Assembly: GCA_045658425.1 (NCBI GenBank)
Contig: JAZOVB010000125.1
Coordinates: forward strand, 1-17,240
Source of the DNA: SIG450 sp045658425
Lineage (GTDB): Bacteria; Bacillota; Clostridia; UMGS1840; HGM11507
Reading direction: 5' to 3'
Length of the DNA: 17,240 bases
Below the pieces are notes generated by a model. It saw only the letters and a list, made by a program, of their open reading frames with translations. It was not told the DNA's origin and did not search any database. Position 1 is the first letter of the stretch. Each line of letters starts with the position of its first letter. Positions 1-8,428 of the stretch are shown one piece after another. The position numbers and the translations under genes were made by a program.

Positions 1-3000
1 TGAAAAGAATTATTTCAATTATTTTAAGCCTTGCAATGCTTTTTAGTATTTCAGGCTTGGCAACAATCGGTGTTTTTGCAGAAGATACAGATGTTGTAAT
101 TATCACAACTGAAGAACAATTTGTGCAAATTGCAAACGATGTAACTAAAACTTATGAAATTCAGGCAAATCTAGATTTAACCAATGATGAATTTTCAATT
201 GGTACAGCTGATGCACCATTTGCAGGAAAAATCATCGGTAATTTAAATGGCACAGGTGCAAAACCAACTATAACAATGGCTAAAACAGGCACAAGTAATT
301 TAGGTCTTGTAAATTACCTTGGTGCAGGGGAAATTTCTAACCTTAAATTAGAGGGTACAATAGAAGGTGCAACAAATGTAGGAGCGGTTGCAGGTTATGT
401 TAATGGCAATGCTAGTGTATCTAATATAGACAACGAAGTAAATCTGACTACTACTACGACATCAACAACTGCTATAAATTTTGGTGGTGTAGTAGGTTAT
501 ATTAATGGTTCTTCAAGCAGCTCTATAGCTGTTGTAGAAATTTCTAATTGTTCTAATTTTTCAGCTATAAATATCACTTCAATGAATAATATTGGTGGTA
601 TTTTGGGCACATCGGGAAACAACAGTCAAGTAACTATTGATAATTGCAAGAATTACGCCACAATAAAGGGAAATTCACTATTTGCTGGAATTGCAGGTGT
701 TCTTGGAGAAGCCAGTTATGTTAATACAATAACAAATTGCACAAATTATGGAGAAATTACACCTGATAGTACAAGCACAACGACAAAAGGTTCCTGTGGA
801 GGTATATTAGGTAAGGGAACTGCTAATATTGACAGATGTTATAATATAGGTAATATTGCCGGATATAGCTCAGCGGGTATCGTGCATAGACTTATAAATA
901 CCAAGGCTAAGAGTGTATCTGTCACAAATTGTTTTACTACTGATGGTGGTGACTATACTAAATCTGGTGCTGATTCATCTGTAGGTATTGTTTCTATAGC
1001 AGAAACCACAAACAATGGAACTATAATTATAAAAAACAACTATGCAAAATATAGTAGTACAAGAACCTCTATTTATCCAATTTGGCAAACAGCGAGAATA
1101 AGAAACGGTGCTTCTGGTCATTCAATTTCAATAGATATTTCCTCAAACTATTATATAGATAGTTTACAAGCAACAAATCCAAGTGTTAACTCTACTGATA
1201 CCACATCCACAACAACTACGTATGTTCCAACACCATTAACTGCCGACGAGATGAAAACAGAAGGTGCGTTTTATGGCTTTGATTTTGAAGGCGATGACGC
1301 TGTATGGACATTTAAAGAAGGATATGATTATCCTCAGTTAATTTCAAATCCATATAGAGAAGTAGTTGATATTTCAGAAGAAACAATCATATTAAATAAA
1401 ACTTTTAATGTAAATAATGATACATATACTGTAAGTTGGAATGCGGTAGAGGGCGCAACAGGTTATGTTGTTACAGTAAACGGAACATCTTACAATGTTA
1501 CTGAAAACTCTTACACATTAAACGGCGATAATAATACATATACAGTTAAAGTTAAAGCGATATCTGATACATCAGAAACTGAAGAGGCAGAAATTACTGT
1601 TAATACTCTATATGCAGGTGGCGACGGAGAAAGTGCTGATACTGCTTATGAAATAGCAAATGCAAGACAGTTTGCAAATATCGGAGAAACAGGTTTTTAT
1701 GAACAAATTGCTGATATTGAAACAATCACAACTCCTAAAGCAACATTTAACGGAACTTATGACGGAAAGAATAAGTTTATAAGAGTTAATCTTTCAGGAA
1801 ACACAGGATATATTGCTTTATTTAGTGAGGCTAACGGTGCAAAGATTTCTAAACTTACTATAAAGGGAACTGTTACTGCAAGTGAAGGTGCATCAGGTGC
1901 GGCTGCATTGATTGGTAAAGCCACTAATTCAACAGTTACAGGTTGTATAAACGAGGCTTCTGTTGACAGTGCATCTGTTAAAACAGGAGGATTTGTTGCG
2001 GAAACTGCAACAACCAGTGCAGGTATAATTACTATTACAAATTCAACAAACAAAGGTAATGTTACATATACAGGAGAAACTGAAAGCACTTCCGGTATGG
2101 GTATTGGAGGCATTATAGGTGTCGGTGGTATAAGAAATGTTTCCAATGTTATTAACGAGGGTACAGTTACAGGTGGTGCTGGAAATACAGGCGGAATTAT
2201 CGGATATTCAGCCAGAACTCTTACCATGAGTTTATGTGTAAATAAGGGAAAAGTTATTTCAAACAGTGCTTCTGTTGGTGGTATTGCAGGAAGACTGGCT
2301 AACTCGGGTTATCATATTATAGATAAATGTTATAATTCAGGTCCGGTAACAGCAAATGGAGTAGCAGGTGGTATTGTTGCTAATTCTTCTATGGATCTTA
2401 CTCTTACAAATTGCTTTAATACAGCTAAAATCATTGGAACAGGATATGTTGGTTCTATTATTGGTAGTTTTTCTGAAGGCAATAACCAAAGAACATTGTC
2501 AGCATCAAATTGTTACGATATAGCAAATTCGGATAAGCAAATTATAGGCTACATTGATGCAACCACATCAAATATTTCTAATCTTTATATTTTAACTGAA
2601 AAAGATTTAACAGACTATATTGGAACTCCGGAAAAATTCACCGATGAAAAACAGTCTGCATTACTTTCTGATACTACAGTATGGACAAAACTTGAAGGTT
2701 ACGATTATCCTCAACTTTCAGGACTTCCATACGAAAAAGTGTATTATGTTGTTGAAATCAAAGTTGGAAACGGCGGAGTAATTGATACAGATAATATAAT
2801 CTACGTAAATAAAAATGAAGAGGTTGAAGTAACTGTTACACCTGATAGCGGATATGCAGTAAGAGATTTTATATTTAATTCTGCAGTAATGCCAAATTAT
2901 ACTGATAAAACTGAAGAATTTACCTTTAGAACACCTGCAATAACCGAGGACGCTCTTGTTGAAATTTCATTCTATGAACTTGTAATTATTCCTTCTGTTG

Positions 3001-3353
3001 CTAATGTAAAGGCATATACCGTTTCCTTATCGCTTTCAAAAGACCTGGAAGGAAGAGTTGACGATTTGGATGCTCTTAAAGGTAAGGCTGGAGCACTTGC
3101 ATTTACAAGAGTTAATGAAGGTGCAGGGTATGAAATTTTAGACTATGGTATGATGTTGTCAGAATCCCAAGACGGATACGAAAACGGAACTATAATTTCA
3201 GCAAAAGCAAAAGGAACTTACACTTACGGAATACTTGTTTACGGAAAAGAAGCAGGAACCCAGTATTATCTTACACCTTTCGTTAAATACGGAAACGGAG
3301 AAGTAGTATACGGCACACCTCAGCAGGTAACATTTGTAAACTTTGATGACTAA
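1..3353 (+). CDS. Secreted GLUG-repeat (beta-helix) surface protein, start codon one base outside window
   Basis: The reading frame is open from the first base. Base 1-2 'tg' followed by codons K-R-I-I-S-I-I-L-S-L-A completes an ATG if the base before the window is A, giving a protein of about 1117 residues with a classic signal peptide (basic start, hydrophobic core, cleavage near VFA-ED). The internal ATG at 36 would cut into that signal. Two GLUG modules follow, about residues 30-445 and 540-905, made of repeats such as GGVVGY and ITNCTNYGEI, and each closes with a YDYPQL motif (near 1330 and 2708). Between them is an Fn3-like domain (VSW...GATGYVVTV, about 465-535). A Bacterial-repeat-like domain (VGNGGVIDTD...VTPDSGYAV) lies near 918-963, followed by a C-terminal beta-rich domain. 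GLUG repeats are known from Gram-positive surface proteins and probably form a beta-helix. No SLH, LPXTG or catalytic domain is visible, so how it stays at the surface is unclear. Its module ends resemble those of the protein at 8429-12442. Function beyond surface binding is not known. Confidence 0.85.
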   Translation, partial: KRIISIILSLAMLFSISGLATIGVFAEDTDVVIITTEEQFVQIANDVTKTYEIQANLDLTNDEFSIGTADAPFAGKIIGNLNGTGAKPTITMAKTGTSNLGLVNYLGAGEISNLKLEGTIEGATNVGAVAGYVNGNASVSNIDNEVNLTTTTTSTTAINFGGVVGYINGSSSSSIAVVEISNCSNFSAINITSMNNIGGILGTSGNNSQVTIDNCKNYATIKGNSLFAGIAGVLGEASYVNTITNCTNYGEITPDSTSTTTKGSCGGILGKGTANIDRCYNIGNIAGYSSAGIVHRLINTKAKSVSVTNCFTTDGGDYTKSGADSSVGIVSIAETTNNGTIIIKNNYAKYSSTRTSIYPIWQTARIRNGASGHSISIDISSNYYIDSLQATNPSVNSTDTTSTTTTYVPTPLTADEMKTEGAFYGFDFEGDDAVWTFKEGYDYPQLISNPYREVVDISEETIILNKTFNVNNDTYTVSWNAVEGATGYVVTVNGTSYNVTENSYTLNGDNNTYTVKVKAISDTSETEEAEITVNTLYAGGDGESADTAYEIANARQFANIGETGFYEQIADIETITTPKATFNGTYDGKNKFIRVNLSGNTGYIALFSEANGAKISKLTIKGTVTASEGASGAAALIGKATNSTVTGCINEASVDSASVKTGGFVAETATTSAGIITITNSTNKGNVTYTGETESTSGMGIGGIIGVGGIRNVSNVINEGTVTGGAGNTGGIIGYSARTLTMSLCVNKGKVISNSASVGGIAGRLANSGYHIIDKCYNSGPVTANGVAGGIVANSSMDLTLTNCFNTAKIIGTGYVGSIIGSFSEGNNQRTLSASNCYDIANSDKQIIGYIDATTSNISNLYILTEKDLTDYIGTPEKFTDEKQSALLSDTTVWTKLEGYDYPQLSGLPYEKVYYVVEIKVGNGGVIDTDNIIYVNKNEEVEVTVTPDSGYAVRDFIFNSAVMPNYTDKTEEFTFRTPAITEDALVEISFYELVIIPSVANVKAYTVSLSLSKDLEGRVDDLDALKGKAGALAFTRVNEGAGYEILDYGMMLSESQDGYENGTIISAKAKGTYTYGILVYGKEAGTQYYLTPFVKYGNGEVVYGTPQQVTFVNFDD

Positions 3354-3374
3354 TTTCATTTAGCAGGGAAAAAA

Positions 3375-3440
3375 GGCTTCTCCTTGAGGAGAGGCTCCGC
3401 CGTAGGCGGTGGTGAGGTGTAACACCCCACCCGCTTCCCG
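3375..3440. repeat. Cluster of three GC-rich stem-loops (REP-like palindromic repeat)
   Basis: Three small hairpins sit in series in the 123-base gap between two genes: tctcc-ttga-ggaga (3379-3392), ccgcc-gta-ggcgg (3397-3409) and ggtg-taa-cacc (3416-3426). The arm gcggtggtgaggtg also pairs imperfectly with caccccacccgc, so a longer fold is possible. The block is far richer in G+C than its surroundings and has no coding potential. It looks like the short interspersed palindromic repeats common between genes in Clostridia. No T-run follows, so it is not a typical intrinsic terminator. It could still stabilise the upstream mRNA 3' end. Confidence 0.65.
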
Positions 3441-3476
3441 CAATATGACAATAAAAACAACAAAGGGGGACTTAAT

Positions 3477-5054
3477 ATGAAAAAAATAATCAGTTTATTT
3501 CTTTTATTAGCAATGGTACTTTCCTGCTTTGCTGGATGTACAGAAGAAAAAGTTGATGTTGGAACAATCACACCTGAAGAACTTGACCCTGAAGTAATAG
3601 GTTATTACAGCACGTTAAAATTACCTATTGATACAGAGGGAACAACAATCAGAGCTTTCTTAAAAGGGGAAACTACAGACATACCGACAGATGAAACTCC
3701 AACAATAAAAGAGTTGTCAAGAAGAACAGGTCTTAATGTTCAGATTGAAACTGCACCTACATCTGTTTATAACGAAAAAGCAAATATCTATATGGCTTCA
3801 AATGATTTGCCTGATATTATCGGCGAAATAAACCTTAACGATTTTGGTGTTCAGGGTGCCATGGAACCAATCAACAAGCATCTTGACGAACTTCCTAATT
3901 TAAAAGAAATCTTCTATGATAAAACGGAAGAATACAAAACAACAAATATGATAAAAAGCTTGACTGCTGCAGACGGCAACATTTATGAATGGCCTGTATG
4001 GGATATACAAAGAGATGTTAACTATGGCTTTATGTATCGTAAAGATATATTTGATAAGCATGGGATAAAAATGTGGAATTCAAACGAAGAATTCTATCAG
4101 GTTCTAAAACAGTTAAAGACTCTTTATCCTGACTCTTCGCCTTGGGCGTCAAAAAGAGGAAGTTTGATTTTCTTAGAATGTATGGGAATGTGGAACATCC
4201 GTTCTTATCAGACCTGGACTCCATACTATGACGAAGATAACAAGATATGGAAACAGAGTTTAACTGACCCTAAAATGAAAGAAATTTTAGATTTTCTAAA
4301 GAAACTGTTTGACGAAGGACTTTTAGACCCTGAATTCTTAACTATGACAGAAGCGGCATGGACATCCAAAATGATTCAGAACGATAAAGCGTTTATTACA
4401 TTCGACTTTATCGGAAGACTGGAACAGTTTTCACAACAGTCAACAGTTCCGGGGTACGATTTAAGATATGCAAATCCTATCGGTAACGGCAGAGAAAGAC
4501 AGCTTGACAGACTCTGGGGTAATCTTGGTGTTACAAAGAGCGAAAGAAGTTTAAAAGCACTTAAACTTTTAGACTATACAATAAGTGAATCAGGCGCAAA
4601 ACTTCTTACAATGGGTGTTGAAGGAAAAGACTTTGTTCGTGACGAAAAAGGCTTTGCTACCTATATCGGAGAAGTTGCAGAAACTTCAAATAATCTTGAT
4701 GAAATAGAAGCAAAATTAGGTTTATTTACAGCATTTTCAAACAGATATGATAAAAAATCAAACTACTACAAATTCTCCGAAAGAGAACAGGAAGCACAGG
4801 ATTTAATCAATAATGTAACAGGATTTAATCAGCTTGACCCTGTTTTAATCTTCACACCGGAAGAGGAAGATGTTAAAGCAGAACTTCAGCCTGCAATTCA
4901 GAAAGCAGCAGAAGAATTTTTCACAAAATATGTGTTAACTGATAACACAGGCGACAAGGCATGGGCAGAATGGCTTACAAAAATGGAAAAATTAGGCTCA
5001 GACAAATTAGTTAAAATTTATAATGATGCACAAGTAAGATTTGATAATATGTAA
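3477..5054 (+). CDS. ABC transporter extracellular solute-binding lipoprotein (LplA/YtcQ-like, sugar type)
   Basis: The 525-residue product starts with a lipoprotein signal: MKKII, a hydrophobic stretch, then FAGC with the lipidated Cys at 21. It should be tethered to the outer face of the membrane. The body resembles the large family 1 solute-binding proteins of the LplA/YtcQ kind, which are usually 500-560 residues. Visible family features are an early receptor-like strand (TTIRAFLKG), a TIKELSRRTGLNV segment near 75-90, SNDLPDII near 110, an NYGFMYRKDIFDKHGIK stretch near 180-200, and late segments around TMTEAAWTSKM and LRYANPIG. Such proteins deliver oligosaccharides to LplB/YtcP-type permeases, but no permease gene is in this window. 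The start is set by AAAGGGGGA at 3462-3470, six bases before the ATG. The gap to the next gene holds the folded element at 5060-5313. The exact sugar ligand cannot be read from the sequence. Confidence 0.88.
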   Translation: MKKIISLFLLLAMVLSCFAGCTEEKVDVGTITPEELDPEVIGYYSTLKLPIDTEGTTIRAFLKGETTDIPTDETPTIKELSRRTGLNVQIETAPTSVYNEKANIYMASNDLPDIIGEINLNDFGVQGAMEPINKHLDELPNLKEIFYDKTEEYKTTNMIKSLTAADGNIYEWPVWDIQRDVNYGFMYRKDIFDKHGIKMWNSNEEFYQVLKQLKTLYPDSSPWASKRGSLIFLECMGMWNIRSYQTWTPYYDEDNKIWKQSLTDPKMKEILDFLKKLFDEGLLDPEFLTMTEAAWTSKMIQNDKAFITFDFIGRLEQFSQQSTVPGYDLRYANPIGNGRERQLDRLWGNLGVTKSERSLKALKLLDYTISESGAKLLTMGVEGKDFVRDEKGFATYIGEVAETSNNLDEIEAKLGLFTAFSNRYDKKSNYYKFSEREQEAQDLINNVTGFNQLDPVLIFTPEEEDVKAELQPAIQKAAEEFFTKYVLTDNTGDKAWAEWLTKMEKLGSDKLVKIYNDAQVRFDNM

Positions 5055-5059
5055 AAAAA

Positions 5060-5313
5060 TGGGGATGTTAAAAAACTCAAGACCGCAAAAAGTAGTAAGT
5101 GACCTATGTGTCGTTCCGATAAAAACAGCACATTATAAATAATATAAAAAATTATTTTGTAGTGTGGTAAAGATTTTTAAAAAAATCTTTGGAATTTATA
5201 CTTTTTGCTATGAACGAATTTAGCCGCTCGACGTACTTAGTACGCCTTCGGGTGACCCAAAATCAAGGATTTTGGCTAAATTCGTTCATTCTGAAGTTTT
5301 TTTCCTATCCCCA
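5060..5313. repeat. MITE-like, multiply nested inverted-repeat element (non-coding)
   Basis: Nested inverted repeats occupy nearly the whole 285-base gap between two genes. The outermost arms (5060-5081 and 5291-5313) are imperfect inverted repeats sharing tggggat, a run of aaaaaact and a similar end. Inside them gcaaaaagta (5085-5094) pairs perfectly with tactttttgc (5199-5208). Between those arms are two local hairpins, aaataat/attattt (5137-5157) and aaagattttt/aaaaatcttt (5169-5190). Next to them is a 16-bp perfect inverted repeat at 5210-5289. There is no reading frame of note. The order resembles a small non-autonomous mobile element, or a large structured RNA. I could not identify a clear target-site duplication. 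It begins six bases after a stop codon and ends just before the next RBS. Confidence 0.55.
5210..5289. other. Cloverleaf-like inverted repeat with 16-bp perfect stem
   Basis: The arm atgaacgaatttagcc (5210-5225) is perfectly complementary to 5274-5289. The 48 bases between can fold into three small hairpins with three-base loops: cgtac-tta-gtacg (5232-5244), ggg-tga-ccc (5250-5258) and aaaatc-aag-gatttt (5259-5273). An alternative fold pairs ccaaaatc with gattttgg (5257-5275) at the cost of part of the outer stem. The result is a branched fold available to both DNA and RNA. A T-run (5297-5303) lies eight bases downstream, so it might weakly terminate transcription from the lipoprotein gene. 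It is the core of the larger element at 5060-5313. Confidence 0.7.
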
Positions 5314-5339
5314 AAAATGAAAATGAGAGGAGATTCATA

Positions 5340-8300
5340 ATGAAAAAAAGAATAATCGGTTTAATCCTTATATTTGGATTGTTTCTTGGTGTTTGCCCTT
5401 TTGGTTATGCCGAAGAAATAAATAATGAACCTTCTTTCGCCGATACCATAGAGTACGGGTTTTTAAATGCGTTAAATATTTTACCGGACACTTTGGAAGA
5501 AGGCGGTAAAATTACAAGAGGAGAATTTGCGTATATGGTAGCCCGTCTTTACTTTAACGGAGGCTACTATTCTGATAATATTTCATCTTCTTCATTTGGC
5601 GATGTTACATCATCGTATCAATATGCAGGGGAAATTACAACCTTAGAAAATGCTAAGATTATTGTAGGTAACAGTGAAAATCAATTCAGACCAAATGATT
5701 ATATTACATTAAGTGAGGCACTTGCAATAATTATAAGAATAACAGGATATGACCAATATGCAAAGGTAAACGGCGATTATCCTACAGGATATATTTATGT
5801 TGCGAACAATCAGGGAGTTTTAAAAGGTGTAGAAGAAAGTGCAGATAGTTTAAATACTTTAAGTGCACTTAAAATTATCTACAATTCCTTATTTATGAAT
5901 GTTATAACTCTTGATAATATAGAAAACGGTGAAATTAATACAAAAACCGGAGACGAGAAAATATTAAAATCACATCTTGGAATAGAAATGTATGATTCTT
6001 ATATAGTAAATAACGGTATAACCTCTTTAGATGGAAGCATCACAAGAGAAAACAGAATTATAATTTCTGAAATTTCAAGCGGAAAAACCTTAACAGTAAA
6101 AAACACCTATCAGGATGTTTTTTCCTATCTGGGAGTCAGATTTAATATTTTTGTTAAATATAATGAACTGACAGACGAATACGAAACAGTTTATTTAAAA
6201 ATAAATTCTAAAGTAACTGAAAATAAACTTACAAAAGATGAAATGATAGGGATGAACTCTGACTATATAGAATATCAAAAAGACAAAACATCCAGTAAAA
6301 TTGATAAACAGTATTTGTCAAAAGATAAGCCCTATGTGATTATAAACGGAATCAACACACCTGACTACACTTTGTCACAGCTTCAGCCTGAAAACGGTTT
6401 TGTTTCGTTTTATGATAACGATGGAGATAATAAAGCAGATGTTGTTTCTGTTATTGACTTTAATTACTCTGTTCTTACAGATAGAGTTAACGAAAATATG
6501 TTATACTGCAAGGTAAATGCTGTTAATTCTTTGGATTTATCCGAGGAAAACGATATATACTATAAAATAATAAAAAACAATACTATAATCATGCCGGAGG
6601 ATATCGCGATAAATGATGTGGTATCGGTGGCAAAAGGAAATGAACTTATAGACGGCAAGGAACTGTATATTCTTTATGTTTCATCCGATTATATAACCGG
6701 AAAGGTAGAAGCCATTGAGGAGGACGGAGTTGTTATAAACGGGGAGAGTTACGCTCTTTCAAGTCATTTTGTATCGGCAAATCCAATTTTTTCTTCATCC
6801 TCAGCTCTTGGTACAAGCGGTACATTCAGGCTAAATGTTTCAGGGAAAATTGAGTTTTTAGATAAAGGCGTAAGCACTAACATAAATTACAGTTATATTA
6901 TCAATATAGGTATGGAAAATCCTGCCTTGGAAGAGGTAGTTTTAAAATACTATTCAGTTAACGGTGAACTTGTTACAAGTGCTGTAAGCAGTAATGTTAA
7001 GATTGACGGTCTTTCTCTTGACGGTAAACTGTTAAACTCAAGCCCGACTGATATGTTTAATGAAATTAAAGAACTTTTATGCGTAAGACCTGACGGTTCT
7101 GTTGATATTCCGACCAAAGAAGAGTATAGTTTTTATAACAAAAAATATACTCATATAAATCCACGTCCTGCAATATTAAAACTTAATTCAAAAAAAGAAA
7201 TTATATCAATTGATACAGATGCTCCTACATATTTAAACGGAGTATTAAATACTGATTATTCACAAGCTCTTGTTCCGGGAGTAAGACATCCGATGGATGA
7301 AACCTTTTTCGGAACAACCTTTGATGGTGGATTTTTAATAGACCAGGATACAATCTGTATTAAAGTTCCGGATGTTGACCGTTACGGTTTGCTTAACGGA
7401 GAATACAGCATAACTTATATGAATACTTTTGAATCTGACATTGACGACATAAATAATTACGGCATCTATACCGCAACCAGTTATCTTAATACATCAATGA
7501 ATTATGATATGCAGGCGTATAATGTTGATCCGGACACAGGACTTGCCGGATTAGTAGTTGTTAGAGGTGCATGTAAAAGTGCACTTGCCACTGCAGGCGG
7601 TATGGGAGTATTTATTAAACTTTCCTCCTGTTATGATACTATAAGAGAAAAAGAGGCTTATAAATTATATTATTATATAAATGGAGAGGTTAAAAATACA
7701 ATTGTTGATACTGATTATCTTCATGTATGGTATAAAAACTTATTATTTGGCGGTAAGTATGCCAATTCCATTTTGAATCCGGGAGCAATGTCTGAGCTTG
7801 CGTTCTATGAAGATGTAGAACCATTAAAAGAAGGGGATATTATAGGTGTTGAAACTACCGGAAGTTATCTTAGTGCAATAGGAAGAGATTTAAATTTAAG
7901 TAAAATTTACGATAAAATTCCGTCAACAGCTCGACCTGCTGCTCCATCCGGTTATGAGTATGATTCCTATAATATAAACGGAACAACCATTCCTTTTGAC
8001 GAATATAATCTTAAGAAAAAAGGATATGAGGATAGTGCTAATTTTGAACTTAGCGTTGCACTTGGTATTGCCGGAACAACCTTGAAAACGAGAGTAATGT
8101 ATGATAATACAACAAAGGTTTCTACTATAAGAGATTATATTGAAAGTGACGGTAATATTGATTATTTTGACAGATTTTTAAATGTAGCGGCAACAGTGCC
8201 TATTACGGTTATAGAGGAAAAATCATGTGATGTTTTAAATGATAACTGTAAGTTTACTGTGGAGGCAGGAGACTTAAATGATATTAACCCTGCGCTTTCC

Positions 8301-8411
8301 GGCTCTTCGGAGGATATAAACAAGGCTTCAAAACTATACATTTATCACACAAGAGGAACAGTAAGAGAAATCATTATCTTCAACCTGCTTGAAACACACA
8401 GCAATCATTAA
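5340..8411 (+). CDS. Exported SLH-domain protein of unknown function
   Basis: The 1023-residue protein has a signal peptide (residues 1-24, cleaved after GYA) and an N-terminal block of SLH domains. SLH2 is clearest (about 86-138: FGDV..., FRPND, then a GY end). SLH1 (about 33-72, ITRGEFAYMVARLYF) and SLH3 (about 147-190) are more divergent. SLH domains bind pyruvylated secondary cell-wall polymer, so the protein should be held on the wall. The remaining 830 or so residues are beta-rich and match no enzyme I recognise. A DxDGDxxxD calcium-type loop (D359, D361, D363, D367) sits in FYDNDGDNKAD, a motif often seen in SLH proteins of Clostridia. The start is fixed by AGGAG at 5328-5332, seven bases before the ATG. 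It is first in a tight operon, with 17 bases to the next gene. No promoter is evident upstream. Possibly a structural or glycan-binding S-layer-associated protein. Confidence 0.82.
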   Translation: MKKRIIGLILIFGLFLGVCPFGYAEEINNEPSFADTIEYGFLNALNILPDTLEEGGKITRGEFAYMVARLYFNGGYYSDNISSSSFGDVTSSYQYAGEITTLENAKIIVGNSENQFRPNDYITLSEALAIIIRITGYDQYAKVNGDYPTGYIYVANNQGVLKGVEESADSLNTLSALKIIYNSLFMNVITLDNIENGEINTKTGDEKILKSHLGIEMYDSYIVNNGITSLDGSITRENRIIISEISSGKTLTVKNTYQDVFSYLGVRFNIFVKYNELTDEYETVYLKINSKVTENKLTKDEMIGMNSDYIEYQKDKTSSKIDKQYLSKDKPYVIINGINTPDYTLSQLQPENGFVSFYDNDGDNKADVVSVIDFNYSVLTDRVNENMLYCKVNAVNSLDLSEENDIYYKIIKNNTIIMPEDIAINDVVSVAKGNELIDGKELYILYVSSDYITGKVEAIEEDGVVINGESYALSSHFVSANPIFSSSSALGTSGTFRLNVSGKIEFLDKGVSTNINYSYIINIGMENPALEEVVLKYYSVNGELVTSAVSSNVKIDGLSLDGKLLNSSPTDMFNEIKELLCVRPDGSVDIPTKEEYSFYNKKYTHINPRPAILKLNSKKEIISIDTDAPTYLNGVLNTDYSQALVPGVRHPMDETFFGTTFDGGFLIDQDTICIKVPDVDRYGLLNGEYSITYMNTFESDIDDINNYGIYTATSYLNTSMNYDMQAYNVDPDTGLAGLVVVRGACKSALATAGGMGVFIKLSSCYDTIREKEAYKLYYYINGEVKNTIVDTDYLHVWYKNLLFGGKYANSILNPGAMSELAFYEDVEPLKEGDIIGVETTGSYLSAIGRDLNLSKIYDKIPSTARPAAPSGYEYDSYNINGTTIPFDEYNLKKKGYEDSANFELSVALGIAGTTLKTRVMYDNTTKVSTIRDYIESDGNIDYFDRFLNVAATVPITVIEEKSCDVLNDNCKFTVEAGDLNDINPALSGSSEDINKASKLYIYHTRGTVREIIIFNLLETHSNH

Positions 8412-8428
8412 GAAAGGAGCAATAGGTT

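Noticed and set aside
1757..2227. Minus-strand 156-codon frame within the first GLUG protein
   Set aside because: It is a shadow of the repetitive + strand gene (Pro/Val-rich antisense of Gly/Thr codons) with no RBS and no recognisable motif.
5111..5139. Possible promoter (TCGTTC...TATAAA) for the SLH operon inside the folded element
   Set aside because: The -35 match is poor and the area is A-T rich, where TATAAA occurs by chance.
5169..5190. aaagattttt/aaaaatcttt hairpin as terminator of the lipoprotein gene
   Set aside because: The stem is nearly all A-T and is followed by only three T and then GG, so it is a poor intrinsic terminator. It is kept as part of the larger folded element.
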